A DNA stretch of 64,000 nucleotides from Lycium barbarum (GCF_019175385.1 NC_083340.1:19914336-19978335); one strand, 5' to 3'; shown: positions 46,738 to 59,439, numbered from the stretch's first letter. Notes: generated by a model not told the origin, from the sequence alone. Program-made: numbers and translations.

Positions 46738-49709
46738 ATGGGGGACTCAATAACAATAGGTGTTGATTGCCATGGCGAATAGATCGAGAAGAACAATCGA
46801 TATATTTGGCGATGGAAGGGTAGTCACATGTTAGAGATGATAGCGATGAGGGTCCAAATTGATGTTGTGTTTGATGATTTTGTGAACTTAATCATCACCT
46901 ATTGTGAATTAACTTGTGAACCGAAAGATCTTGCCATCACTTACATACATAGCTCTTTTGAAAACCAGAGGGTCTTGCCTTTTAAGATAACCGATCAGGA
47001 TCGTTTGCTTACTTATTTGAATGATGTAGCTAGGCCTATTTTAAGGGTATACGTGGTTGGAAGCCCGGTAGAGAACCATAATTTAGGTCAAGACCAACAA
47101 GATGTGTTAAATGATAAATTGGATGGGGTAGATATGGATATGGATATGGATATGGATATTCCAGATAATGGAAGTGGGGGTGAGCCGATTCCTACACTCG
47201 AAGTTGCGAGCAATACATTGTGTTCTACACAATCTTCACAGTGCAGCCATGTTCAAGATGATGAAACAGGCTTTTATAAAGGAATGTCATTCAAGAACAA
47301 GGAACAACTAGCAACTATGTTGAAACTTGCTTGCGTGAAGAAAGATTTTACACTCAAGAAGGTGATTAATTCGCGCACTGTGTATTGCTTTAGATGTGTA
47401 CATCCGGAGTGCAAATGGTGGCTGAGGGCTATGAAGCTTTTAAGTTCTGACAGATTTTGTATTACAACCTACGTAAAGTATCACACATGTGGTTCTGAGC
47501 ATATTACTAGCCATAATCCACATGCCACAACGAAAGTCATTGGTGAATACTTCAAAGATAGGTTTCCCGACAGTAAAGGCCCATCTACAAAAGATATGAG
47601 CCAATCATTCCGCACAGAATTGGGTTGTAAGGTAAGTTATTGGAAGGTCTGGAAGGGCATGGAGATTGCAAAATCATTGACAAGGGGGGCACATGAGCAC
47701 GGGTATGTAGTGCTTGATGCGTACCGTTATATGTTTTGTTCCGCAAATCCAGGAAGTAAGACGGCATTGAAGGTTGATGCTAATGGGAAGTTCAAGTACT
47801 TTTTTGTAGCCTACAAGGCTTGGATGCTTGGTTTTGCGCAAATGAGAAAAGTTATGGCTGTCGATGGGACATTCTTGAAGAGCAAGTACGAAGGAGTGTT
47901 GTTGTCAGCCATGGCGCAAGATACAGAGAATCATGTTTTTCCTGTGGCATTTTGTGTAGTGGACAAGGAGTGTGATGCCACATACAAATATTTTTTTAAA
48001 CAAATGAGAAGCTTTGTAAATGATACCAAAAAGTTGTGCATAATTTCTGATAGGCATCCAAGTATCAAAAAGGCAGTTTCAATTGTCTTCCCTTTATCTC
48101 ATTATGGTTATTGCATGAAGCACCTTAAGGAAAATCTTCAAACCACCTTTCACAATACGAAGGTCATATCTCAATTTTATAAAGCAACAAAATCGTACAA
48201 TATAGATGAGTTCAATGACCATTTCAATCAAATAAGAGATACCATCCCTGGGGCCGCCGAACATCTTGAACGTGTTGGATTCCACAGATGGAGCAGGGTA
48301 TTCTTCCCCGGAAATAGGTATTCATACATTACCTTTCCAACAAATAACACATCTGTTGGAACAACTAACTCACTTGTTACAACATGTAATTTAGTTGTTC
48401 CAACAACTCACTTAGTTGTTGCATTTTGTTATGACACAGAGACAATAACTGAAGCTCTCTCCAACAAGTAACACATCTGTTGGAACAACTACCTCACTTG
48501 TTGCAACAGGTAATTTAGTTGTTCCAACAACTCACTTAGTTGTTGCATTTTGTTATGACACAGAGACAATAACTGAAGCTCTCTCCAACAGGTAACACAT
48601 CTGTTGGAACAACTACCTCACTTGTTGCAACAAGTAATTTAGTTGTTCCAACAACTCACTTAGTTGTTGCATTTTGTTATGACACAGAGACGATAACTGA
48701 AGCTCTTTCCAACAAGTAATACATCTGTTGGAACAACTAACTCACTTGTTGCAACAGGTAATTTAGTTGTTCCAACAACTCATTTAGTTGTTGCATTTTG
48801 GTATGACACAGAGACCATAACTGAAGCTCTTTCCAACAAGTAACACATCTGTTGGAATAACTAAATCACTTGTTGCAACGGGTAAGTTAGTTGTTGCATT
48901 TTTGTATGACACGGAGACAATAACTGAAGCTCTCTCCAACAAGTAACACATCTGTTTGATATTTAAGTAGTTGTTTGATATTTTCCAACAACTATAATCG
49001 TTTGTACGTTAAGGATTACGTTATTGTTTATTTTCACAGGTATAATCTTATGACGTCAAACATTGCTAAGTCGGTGAATTCAATGTTCAATGTTGAAAGA
49101 GAGTTTCCCATTACTGCTTTATTTGATGCCATAAACAGGAGATTTGCAGAAAAATTTCATGAGAGACGTATGGAGTTCATCGACTCACCAAACATCTTTG
49201 TTCCTTCAGTTGAATTTTGTTTTTCAAAATTTGTCAGCTTGGGGAATAAGTTGTTAGCCCATCAAATAGCCAACTACAAGTTCAGCGTCATCGGTCACGG
49301 TATAGTTGCGACAATAGATCTGCAAAGTAGATCTTGTACTTATAGAGTTTTTGACCTGGACAAAATACCTTGTCCACATGCAATGGCAACACTTCGTGTC
49401 CAATATGGTGACGACTTTGGAAGACGGATTTATGACTACTCATCTCCATATTATAATGTGGAGAATTACATAATGGCATATTGTGAGGAAATTTTTCATG
49501 TGCCTTCTGAAGAATCTTGGGAAGTTCCTTTGGAGATTTTAGAGAGAGAGATACCTCCTCTACATGTTGATCCAAGCAAACCCGGAATAAGGCGGACAAA
49601 GAGGAGGCGTGGAATCGAGGAATCATTTCCAACGAGGAAAAACAAATGCTCCTTATGCAAAACAGCTGGCCACAAAAAAACAACATGTCCAAGCCTAAAT
49701 GCTCCATAG
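46738..49709 (+). CDS. MULE-2 transposase (MuDR type), two coding exons
   Basis: From ATG 46828, exon 1 (to 48317) and exon 2 (49040-49709) join in phase to 719 aa. An upstream in-frame ATG at 46738 opens the same frame but meets a TAG at 46780, so the original N-terminus is probably cut short. Order: N-terminal PB1-like region; MDMDMDMD acidic repeat; MuDR DNA-binding part (FYKGMSFKNKEQL, CVHPECKWWLRA, HTCGSEH); MULE core with MAVDGTFLKSKY (Asp346) and IISDRHPSIKKA (Asp408), HYGYCMKHLKENL; SWIM-like end (SCTYRVFDLDKIPCPHA); zinc knuckle CSLCKTAGHKKTTC. The SWIM finger normally begins CxC; here the second Cys is Tyr, a possible inactivating change. The intron 48318-49039 is made of repeats. 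Confidence 0.85.
48330..48965 (+). repeat. 124-bp tandem repeats inside transposase intron
   Basis: The landmark GACACAGAGAC recurs at about 48433, 48557, 48681 and 48805 (exact 124-bp steps), and a shortened unit with GACACGGAGAC follows at 48908. Each unit contains TCTGTTGGAACAACT, CTTGTTGCAACA and GTTGTTCCAACAACT. It fills nearly the whole intron. Confidence 0.9.
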
Positions 49710-50024
49710 TTGTAAATTGCATTATGCTTTAATAATAGTTATCTGTTGGAACTTTATGACATTGTAATGTTATTGTTTCTTAGCATGGTAATTTATGTTT
49801 AACTTCCAGCAAGTAATAAATCTGTTGCAACAACCAAGTTATATGTTGGTGTTTTTCCAATTAAGTTATGTGTTACAACTTGTGTTTTATCCAACAAAAG
49901 TAAGGATTTGTTTAACAACTTAATCACTTGTTGCACAGATATTACAATTGTTGCAACAGATTCTACATGTGCTGCAACAGATTCCTCACATGCTGCAGCA
50001 GATACTATACTTGCTGCAACAGAT

Positions 50025-50812
50025 ACTACTTGGTTCACCCATATTTAGTGATCAACTACTCGATTCACCCATATTTAGTGATAAACAAAGGAAATCAACC
50101 ATATTTAATGATAAACAATTGAATACTTAATCAATTTGATGTATTTTGAGTCAGCGAAGAGGATCTCCTAAGCCAAAATGCACTAAATCGGGTGATCATT
50201 AGAGTGAATTGATGTGAACTACTCGATTCACCCATATTTAGTGATAAACAAAGGAAATCAACCATATTTAGTGATAAATAATGGAATACTTAATCAATTT
50301 GATGTATTTTGAGTCAGCAAAGAGGATCTCCTGAGTCAGCAAAGAGGATCTCCTAAGTCAGCATGCACTAAATCGAGTGATCATTAGAGTGAATTGATGT
50401 GAACTACTCGATTCACCCATATTTAGTGATAAACAAAGGAAATCAACCATATTTAGTGATAAACAATGAAATATTTAATCAATTTGATGTATTTTGAGTC
50501 AGCAAAGAGGATCTCCTAAGTTAGCATGCACTAAATCGAGTGATCATTAGAGTGAATTGATGTGACTACTCGATTCACCCATATTTAGTGATAAACAAAG
50601 GAAATCAACCATATTTAGTGATAAACAATGGAATACTCAATCAATTTGATGTATTTTGAGTCAGCAAAGAGGATCTCTTAAGTCAGCATGCACTAAATCG
50701 AGTGATCATTAGAGTGAATTGATGTGAACTACTCGATTCACCCATATTTAGTGATAAACAAAGGAAATCAACCATATTTAGTGATAAACAATGGAATACT
50801 TAATAAATTTGC
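50025..50812. repeat. 163-bp tandem array between converging MULE-2 genes
   Basis: The landmark CGATTCACCCATATTTAGTG occurs at 50061, 50224, 50409, 50571 and 50734. Spacing is about 163 bp, with one unit enlarged by an internal 21-bp duplication. Units do not contain the TTGCAACA word, which flanks the array on both sides (49800-50030 and 50820-51110). Confidence 0.9.
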
Positions 50813-51329
50813 AAGTGCATTGTTGCAACAGAAGATCCATATGTTCCAACAGATTCCTTACTTGTTGCAACATCTTCAGCAGCTGCTGGATTATTTGCAA
50901 CAGAAGATCCATATGTTCCAACAAATGCCTTACTTGTTGCAACAACTAAGTAAATTGTTGCAACATAAGATCCATATGTTCCAACAGATTCCTTACTTGT
51001 TGTAACATCTTCAGCAGCTGCTGGATTATTTGCAACAGAAGGTCCATATGCTCCAACAGATTCTTACTTGTTGCAACATCTTCACATCTGTTGCAATATT
51101 TGCACTAGTTGTTTTATTTTTACCAACAATTTAGGTATTTGTTCTAACATATCTTTCACTTGCGTAAAACTACTGAAACAACTTAAACAATATATAAGGG
51201 TACTGAGCATATAATGTATATTTAACAAATTTACATAATGTGTTCATCCACCATAATTCAACTGCAAGCAAAATATGAGGGAAATTGTTTAATGCAAACA
51301 TAGTTTAAGAGAAACTGTTTGTCCCCACA

Positions 51330-54300
51330 TTAGGGCTCCAACACCTTATCAATAATTCCACAAGCCCACCTCTATTGCATCCTCTCCACAGTATTGTCAC
51401 TCAATAAGGTATCGGGCTTGGTCATATTCGTGCGGGTAAGCAAAGTTTCAACAAAAGCAAGTGACCAGGAAGCACATGCCTTATTGGTCTCATTGCGGGG
51501 GATATCCTTCTTCCGAACAAACTTCCATGATTCATTCAGCAACTTTTCAGGTAAATGTGAGAACATGCCACTCTGCTTTAGCAACTTGGGGAACAAATCC
51601 ATTAACGGCTGCATGTGGTAGAAGAAAGCACTGTCTTCATTACATGGGATGTTGCAATCATAAGAATTTATGATACCCTCCTCAATGATGATCTCAACAG
51701 TGACAAAATGATTGTCATTAATATTCATGACAACTATGATCCTTTTGGCACCAATCCACTCGCAGCCACCTAGGTAGGGCACACTACCTTTGGGAAAAGC
51801 GAGACCATTATCATCCTACCTAAAGAGAGCAAGTCTTTGATCATAGGGCACGGCACCCACATTTGTAGACTCATCGGACAACCCTAAGTACCTGTTGCGA
51901 CAGTGATGGTAGAAGTTGAGGTCCATGATTCTATCAGAGGAATCATAGTGCTCAGGGAAATTGAGCTGCCTCATACGCATCAGCAATAAGATTTCATGTA
52001 CATACTGCAGTAAAAGTATCAAAATAGTCAGTCACTTGCTGCAACAGGTAGTTAGAGTTGTTGGAACAACTAGTGAACTTGCTGCAACAGGTTGTTCACT
52101 TGTTGGAACAACTAGTTAACTTGTTGCAACAAGTTAGTAACTTGTTGTAACAACTAGTTAACTTGTTGCAACAAGTTCATCGAATTACATGACTTGTTCA
52201 AACAACATACTGAATTATATACATATATATAAGTGTTGAAAATTACCCAATCCTCCCACCATTCGTGCATGTTTGTCATAACCTTGAAGTTTTCGGCCCT
52301 AAATTCATGCATTGAGTACAGTGCTCTCCCACTTTTTTTGGATTTGATCAAGGTTTCAAGCTTCTTTTTTTAGGGGGTTTACACGCTTGAAAATATCAAC
52401 TTTTTTCAGCACTTATGGCACAACTTCAGCAGAAGGAGTAGCAATAAACTTCTGTGGAGTACTTGTTTTCCTTGCTCTACAATCAGCAAGCGCCTTGGAA
52501 ATTGTTTTTGCCCTCTTTCGAATCCCAATAGGAGTATAGGGTGAGCTGAGCTTTTTGGATGGCTGGACACCCCTCTTGGACATCAAACTCTTTATAGCTG
52601 AATTCGTATTTTTTTGTGCCTGAAGCAACTCTTCAACCTTATTTATCAAACCTTCCATTTTCAGCCTGCAAGTACTGCATTCACAAGCACAAGAATACAC
52701 CTTGGAGGAACCGGCACCAACTGAAGAATATCTACCCAACCTATAAAGGATATCTGTGGTCTACCTAGCACCACCACTTTGGGGAGTATATCCACCAACT
52801 CCACCACCAACTCCATCACTACCACCATCGTCATCTCTTCTTTTATCAGCAAGACCTTCCACTGCTTCTCTTGCAACATCAACAATAGTATTCATATCAA
52901 CAGCATCACCAACACCATCACTATCACCAACAACATTAACATCAACATCACCATCACCACCACCACCATCAGCAACACCAGCCCTTATGATGGTTGTGGC
53001 TCCAGCCAATTCTTCTTTTATTTGATCAATCAATTCATCATGCACAGATTCCCTATGCCCTAAACTAACAAGGCATGGCATCTGCACCTCTCGTTTTGTC
53101 GGGATAAGCCTGGGTGTACAACCTACAACAAACAAACAGATATATTCAACCAATAAGTGTGTAATCTGTTGGAACAACCCCCACATATGTTTCAACAACC
53201 TCCTAGGTTGTTGCAGCATATTCTTTAGCTATTGGAAAAAACAAAACAGTTGTTGCAGTTTCCTCTGCAACTGTTCTGATATTTTCCAACAGATTGTGAA
53301 CCTGTTGCAACAACTGAATAAGTTGTTCCAACATCTTAGGAGTTGTTGCAACATATTCACTATTTGTTGGAAAATATCAAAACAGTTTTTGCAACTTCCT
53401 CAGCAACTGTTTTGATTTTTTCAACATATTCTGAGGTTGTTGCAGCAGATAAATGTATCTGTTGCAACAAGTAGTCACTTGTTATAAAACTATTCAGGGA
53501 TATTTTCCAACAGATTCTGACTTACTGCTTCCTTGGGGGGTTAAAAGGATCAAGATTCATTGTTTTGTTGCTGTTTTTGGTAGTCAACTATCTGAGGATC
53601 CTTGGAAAACAAACTTCTTCCGAGTAGTCCCTGACTTGACTCCGTCGGTGAGGAATGGCTTCAAATGCCCAAGCCTAGAAAAAATTATGCCACAAAAAAT
53701 CAGAATAATCAATGAAGAAAAAGAATTAAAAAGATAAAACACTGAAGAAAGAAAGTTTACCATGAAGGCCCAAGGGAAGCCATAGATGTTGGAAGTCTTC
53801 ACATTAGGGTTCAAAGCTTTGCACAAATATTCAACAGTAAACTTATAACTTTTATGACCCCATGGATAGTTATTGAATGCCTCATGATCCTCCGACAGTT
53901 TAATCAAACCAAGTTGTATATTATTCTTTACATCTCCTTCCCAAAGAATAGAATTCACAAACCAAACTAAGCACAGTGACTCCTTGTGCTTTCTTGACAT
54001 AGTTTCTGACTTCAAGTCTGCTAGCAAATCCGCTACATTGTAGCTCTTTCCACAAACATCCACTAAATCCAAATCATCATCAACCTTGGCTTTGCCTTTC
54101 TTTCCTTTCTTGGTTGTCTTGGATGACTTGGGTGTCTTGGCTCCCTTGGATGACTTGGGTGTTTTAGCTCCTTTCTTTAATGTAACTATAGAAAGAGGCT
54201 GAGAAGGAGCATGACACCTCAGTCCGGTGATTATGGCAAACTCCTTGATGCCAAAACAAACTGGCATGCCGCAGTAGTTTATCCATATCTCATCAGTTTT

Positions 54301-54893
54301 GCTGCAAATAATTCTTCGTTTGAGAAGACCATACACAATGGTCATTTGAAACCTTGCATTGTTGTCCTCAGGTAAATCTAGATACATGACAAAACATGTG
54401 GCCTTGAAGAAATCCTCTAAGTCCTCCTTCTGAAGTATCTTCCTAAAGTAATCAAAGGGCTTGCCAATGACTGATTTTACAACAAGATCACCATTCAAAT
54501 CACCTAGTTTATCCATCGGCATCTGCACACGGAACTTCTCAATACTAAAAGTTTTGACAACTTCATCAGTGGAAGGTCTGTCAATATCAGTCCCAATAGA
54601 AGAATCAACAGCCCCGGTCGCCGACCTTTCAAAAGATGCAATTTTATCCTCTTCATTGTCATCATTATTTACATCATGTTCTTCTTCTTCTTCTTCTTCT
54701 TCTTCTTCTTCTTCTTGTTCATCTACTTGATATTTTTTACTCTCTTGGCCAGAAATTCCTACTTGAGAGGTTTCTTGTTCAGCAGTTTGTTCAGAAAAAA
54801 TATTTGCCTGTTCAGCAAGATCATCTAATGATGCCCCCTTAGCTCTTTTACTAACTGTAGATGATTCCTCCCCTTTTTTTTTCGTGAGGACAT
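51330..54893 (-). pseudogene. DUF1985-ULP1-like (C48 peptidase) gene carried by MULE-2, broken
   Basis: Minus-strand exons: 54893-53761, 53674-53526, 53122-52247, 52004-51330, plus a likely 5' UTR exon ending at 56140 before a 1.24-kb intron. Exon 1 has a poly-Glu run and the DUF1985 module (FFKATCFVMYLDLPED, MPVCFGIKEFAIITGLRCH), then a Lys-rich KGAKTPKSS repeat. Later parts are Gly/Asp-rich, then Cys-rich and coiled. The last exon holds a C48-type peptidase end: MNINDNHFVTVEI (His), INSYDCN (Asp), KACASWSLAFVE (likely Cys region). Such enzymes cut SUMO-type tags in general. Lesions: frameshift in an A9 run after the start; TAG at 53588, 52761, 51816 and 51372; TAA at 52413; frameshift near 52370. 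All exons are recognisable, but the gene is dead. Confidence 0.8.
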
Positions 54894-54898
54894 TTTAT

Positions 54899-56139
54899 CT
54901 GTACACAGGAGATAAGCAAAAACATTTTCAATTGATTTGTGCACCATTTAAAGTAAATAAATAATGAATTTTTACAACAGCTGAAGCATATGTTGCAATA
55001 AGTGTGTAATATATTGGAACAACTCCATCATATGTTCCAACAACTTCATAAGTTGTTGCAACAGACTATACATCTATTGGAAAATATCAATACAGTTGTT
55101 GCAGCTTCCTCAGCAACTATATTGATTATTTCCAGCAGATGAATAATCTGCTGCAACAACTGGTAAAGTTGTTGGAACATATGATTGAGTTGTTCCAACA
55201 GACTAATCTGTTGGATACCATCAGAACAGTTGCTGCAGCTTCCTCAGAATTGTTTTAACAATTTTCAACAGATTTTAAATTTGTTGCAACAACATATTCA
55301 CTTGCTGCAAGAACCTCAGCAACTGGTTGGATTTTTACCAACAGATTACTCAGCTGTTGGGTAAAAAAAAAAAAAAGGCAAGGCCCTTTTTCCTAAGCCT
55401 TACAAGGACAACAACATATATTTCACTATCAGGGTGCAATATCAGTGTATTACAAACACACAACAGTCAAAAATTGAACAAAATACACAGCATTGCATAG
55501 ACACCCTGCCCATGTTCTTCCTCTTCTTCTTTAACCAAAATTAGTCATTTTCGTACTTTTATTTCAAAACCCTAACTTTTGAACCAGAAAAAATATTTGT
55601 TTCAATACAAACACACAACCATCACAATTTAAACAAAACAAACCAACCTCAACTGTCAAACAAGTGATGAAGTTGCTGCAATAACTTACTCAGCTGTTGG
55701 AAAAATTCCAAAAAAAAATCAAACCCTTTTTTCGAAATCCTAAGGAGAATAAGAACACAAACAGTACCAAAAACCATAATTTCACAACCACATACACTAT
55801 TTAACAACACAGAAACCCCAACAAGTGGAACAAATAGAGTAAATACGGGTTTTGTCAAGCCCAACAAGCCCTTTTTTCGAACTCCTAAGGAGAACGAGAA
55901 CACAAACAACACCAAAAACCAGAATTTCACAACCACATACACTATTTACAAACACACAAACCCCAACAACTCGAACAAATACAGCAAATAAGGGTTTCTC
56001 AAGCATTGAACAATAAAATAAACAACATGGCAGACAAACCCATGTTATTCTTATTCTTCTTCTATGACCAAAATCATCATTTTCTCACCTTGATTTCAAA
56101 ACCCTAACTTTAAAAGAAGAAAAAGTTGAGCGATTTTAC
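54899..56139 (-). repeat. Repeat-filled 5' intron of ULP1-like gene
   Basis: Donor CAG|GTAAAA (minus, 56139) and acceptor GTGTACAG (54899). It contains TTGCAACA-type repeats at 54965-55360. A tandem duplication of 145-bp units starts at 55724 and 55869 (CCCTTTTTTCGAA, CCTAAGGAGAA, TTTCACAACCACATACACTA). Another duplicated block links about 55500-55585 to 56040-56125. Intron status is inferred. Confidence 0.6.
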
Positions 56140-56563
56140 CTGAGAGAAATGGAGAGCAGCAGTTCGTTTCTGAGTCGGCTTTTGAAGAGGTTGACGACGG
56201 TTTCAAGAAGCACATTTAGCAGTTGAGATCAGTTCGTGGGTTTGAAGTTGAAAGTTTGAAGGAGCAGTTGAAATCAGTTAGTGTTTTTAATGAAGTTCGT
56301 GTGGTTTGATATTGGATCGATGTTGAGTTTGAAATAAATGGGGGGTTGGATTAAATGGTTTGGGGTATTTTTTGTATTTTATAAAAGATTAACAAGTTTG
56401 GTAAAATACATTTTTAACCCCAATTTTCTTAATCCCAAATTTAATTGGGTTTTGACTTGATGTGGTCCCTACAAGTCACCTCTAGTAATTTCCAAACTTA
56501 AAATTCACCCGGAGTTAAATTTTCGGTATAAGTTTGATTGTCGAGGTTTAACTTTATTTTCTT

Positions 56564-56584
56564 GGGGGGGGGGGGGGGGGGGGG
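56564..56584 (+). repeat. Poly-G tract (21 G)
   Basis: Uninterrupted run of G just outside the right end of MULE-2. Its length may be unstable or uncertain in sequencing. Confidence 0.8.
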
Positions 56585-56659
56585 TTCCACCGGGGTTCAG
56601 CATTGAAGTTCGACTAATTCAGATGACGCACTGCAGGGTTCAAAGGGCGGTGCTCCCAA

Positions 56660-56871
56660 CATACTTCCTCTATCGCAATTTACATGATACATTTTTTTTA
56701 GTCTGTTTAAAAAAGAATAATACATTTCCTTGTTTGGAAACAATTCAACTTTAAATTCAACACACAATATCTTTTGATTGTTTTTAACCACAAAATTCAA
56801 AAATCTTCCTTTACTTTTTAAACTTTGTGTCTAGTCAAACTATATCATATAAATTGAACGGATGGAGTAAT
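56660..56871. mobile_element. Stowaway-like MITE, third type
   Basis: Left end ACTTCCTCTATCGCAATTTA, right end complement of AATTGAACGGATGGAGTA; the ends pair imperfectly. TA lies at or near both ends. Confidence 0.6.
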
Positions 56872-56912
56872 TCTTTTCATTCTTAGGGCTCGAATACGAG
56901 ACCTTTGATTAA

Positions 56913-57672
56913 GCTAGCTTTTGGCCATAGATTCCAAAAAAAAAAATTAAAAATTTTGATTTGGGGAAAGTTTTTCAAATTTTGAAAATGTGTTTGACCA
57001 TAGTTTTTCAAAACGTATATCACTTCGTTCCTACATGAAACATGACTTATATCCATAAGTTCTAAAAACTATCAAGAATACCCAACGATACCAAACAAAC
57101 ATACTTGCTACTCTCAAATTATTCCCATGTGTTTTAATTTTGTAGTTGAATTTGGTTTCAGTACTCCTATTTTACTAATTTTGTTATTTTCTTGTTGAAT
57201 GCGTCTCAATTTGTGTAATTTTATTGTTAAGCGTATTGTTTTATGCATTTCAATTTGTACAAATGTGAAACGTCTTTGGATATGGAAACTCAATAATTAG
57301 TTATTAGACAATACAAGTAGTAGCATAATTTTTGGGATTAAAACAATAGTGACTGTTTAGGAGATAGCTTCAAGCCTTCCGATAATTCTTACCTTTTGAA
57401 ATACTCGTGATTAATGGGGAAACATGGTATATACGGATTAGTTGATCATAAATAGATGGGGGCTTTTTATAAAATACAAAAGTTTGGGTTAATTTTAAAA
57501 AAAAAAAAAAAATTAAAAGGCCAGCGGATAGATCTTAGCCTAAAAACAGGTTTGAGCCAAAATTTGAAATTTGAAAATTTGTTTTCAAAACCTATCAAAA
57601 TTTTATAGCCAAACAAAAATTTGAAAAAATATTTTGAAAATATGCTTTTAAGATCTATGGCCAAACGGGAGC
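56913..57672. mobile_element. PIF/Harbinger-like non-autonomous element
   Basis: 760 bp with inverted ends GCTAGCTTTTGGCCATAGAT / GCTCCCGTTTGGCCATAGAT and TAA on both sides (56910-56912, 57673-57675). The interior is AT-rich with no transposase. Confidence 0.8.
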
Positions 57673-57997
57673 TAAGAATGGATATCCAATTATCACATCA
57701 CTAACCGTTGAACCGTCTTCTTCCATCTATTTTCCGTCCAATACTCATAAAAATTACAAGCACTCATAACACTTAACTCTCACTAGATTAAAATATCACC
57801 ACAATTGATTGTTCACCTCCATTAAGACAAACAACACACATATATACTAAGCACACAAAGGTAAATCGATCTTCTTCACAAACACAATTTTATCTTCTTC
57901 ACTAAAATACACAAATACACAGCACAAAAAATCGCCACGTAAGCTGTCGTAGCATCATCGTAAGTCATAACTCACCTCCGTTGGATTTCAAATGCAC

Positions 57998-59353
57998 TGT
58001 CAAATGAGATTGCAGATAGTGTAATGAGTTCCAAAATAGCAAAAGAATTTTGGGAAAGTCTAGAAGAGAGATTTGGCAAATCAAATGGTGCCAAACTCTA
58101 TCATTTACAAAAGGAATTATCAGCTCTGGTTCAAGGTAATAGTGACATTGCTGGGTATTTTACCAAATTAAAAAGACTATGGGATGAACTAGATGCACTT
58201 AATGTTGTCATATGCTATTCATGTATATGTGTGTGTGAAGGGAAGGCTAAACTGATGAAATCCTTAGAGGACCAAAGGTTGATGCAATTTTTGATAGGAT
58301 TAAATGACATATATACACAAGCAAGAGTAAACATCCTCGTGATGAACCCTTTACCCAGTATGGATCTTACATACTCTCTACTTTTGCAAGATGAAAACCA
58401 AAGAAAAATATATGCTAATGCTAACCATACCACTGAACCTGCCTCTTTCATGGTGACTTCACAAGGCAGGGTTATCAGAGAAATGGTAATCAAGGTTTCA
58501 AAGCACCAAATCAAGCACAACACAAATTTGGAAACAACGCACATAGAAATAACAAAGGTTTTTCAAAATACAAACCTAGGAGAACAAAATACAATCCAAA
58601 TGTGAGTTGCACATATTGTGGGAGAACAAGACATGTAGAGAATGATTGCCACAAACTTCATGGTTTTCCTGAAGACTTTGAGTTCACAAAAACCAAACTC
58701 CATCAAGGGAAGCCAAATGGAGTGATTGCTGAGGAAGAAGTTGACTTTGCTAACAATACAAAAGGAGAAGCATGCAACAGCAATCAAACTAACCATATTT
58801 CATACATGAGTAAGGACCAATATGAATATTTGGTTCAATAGGTTATTAAGGAAGTAAAGATGGGGCAAGCAGGAAGTTCAAACAGTTCAAATGGTGCTTT
58901 CAATGCAGGAGCAATTGCTGGTACAATTCTAAAGTATTCAGGCACTTGTGTATCTATTTTTAACACTTGCACATGGATCGTTGATTTAGGTGCCTCAGAG
59001 CACATGTGCTTTGATTCTAAATCTTTCATGTCTTTGTCTCTTTTTCCTGTGCCCATTAGCATCACTTTGCCTAATTCATTCAGGATTATTGTGACTCATA
59101 CAGGAAGTGTTTTTATTCTGCCTAAAATAACTTTGAAAAATGTCCTCCATGTTCCAGATTTCAAACATAACTTAATATCAGTTCATAAGTTATGCAATCA
59201 GTTTAAATATGATATGTTATTTACTCTTAGTGGCTGCATCTTACAGGACCTTTTAATGAGGAACACTCAAGGTTTTGGTGAAGCAAAAGAAAGACTCTAC
59301 TTGTTGCAGCCTAGTCCTGGGTCTAAGTATATTTCCAATGAAAATGTAGTTTA
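57998..59353 (+). pseudogene. Copia gag and protease remains
   Basis: The frame from ATG 58024 gives the UBN2-type gag (FWESLEERFGKSNGAKLYHL, KRLWDELDAL). After a frameshift near 58590 comes a zinc knuckle (CTYCGRTRHVENDC) and LHGFPEDFEF. A TAG at 58839 interrupts the same frame. The protease region reads WIVDLGASEHMCFD; its active site normally reads D-S-G, so the Ser is lost here. HVPDFKHNLISVHKLC follows. Not functional. Confidence 0.85.
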
Positions 59354-59439
59354 ATGTCAAGAAGGAAGAAATTTTATTTCTTAGTCAAGATTAGTTTTTT
59401 TTTCCAGTTTCAGCAATTGTAGTTCCTAGTATAGAACTA

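Larger units (their letters stand above)
45360..56480. mobile_element. MULE-2: large Mutator-like element with transposase and ULP1-like gene
   Basis: About 11 kb bounded roughly by related but poorly conserved end sequences (GGAGGTGACTC near 45390; complement AGAGGTGACTTGTAGGG near 56480). It carries a two-coding-exon transposase on + and a DUF1985-ULP1-like gene on -, facing each other, with a 163-bp tandem array between. All non-coding portions are rich in TGTTGCAACA-like words. Exact ends and a target duplication were not identified, so the limits are approximate. Confidence 0.75.

Noticed and set aside
50025..50812. Regularly spaced repeats suggesting a CRISPR array
   Set aside because: The unit is 163 bp of continuous repeat without unique spacers, and the host is a plant.
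49928..51005. Short frames with LLQQ and QQIPHMLQQI repeats
   Set aside because: They are translations of the TTGCAACA repeat word, not genes.
52756..53219. Overlapping Ser/Thr-rich (+) and Gly/Asp-rich (-) frames
   Set aside because: The plus frames are shadows of a low-complexity (CAC/CAT)n region that encodes the Gly/Asp-rich part of the ULP1-like gene on the minus strand.
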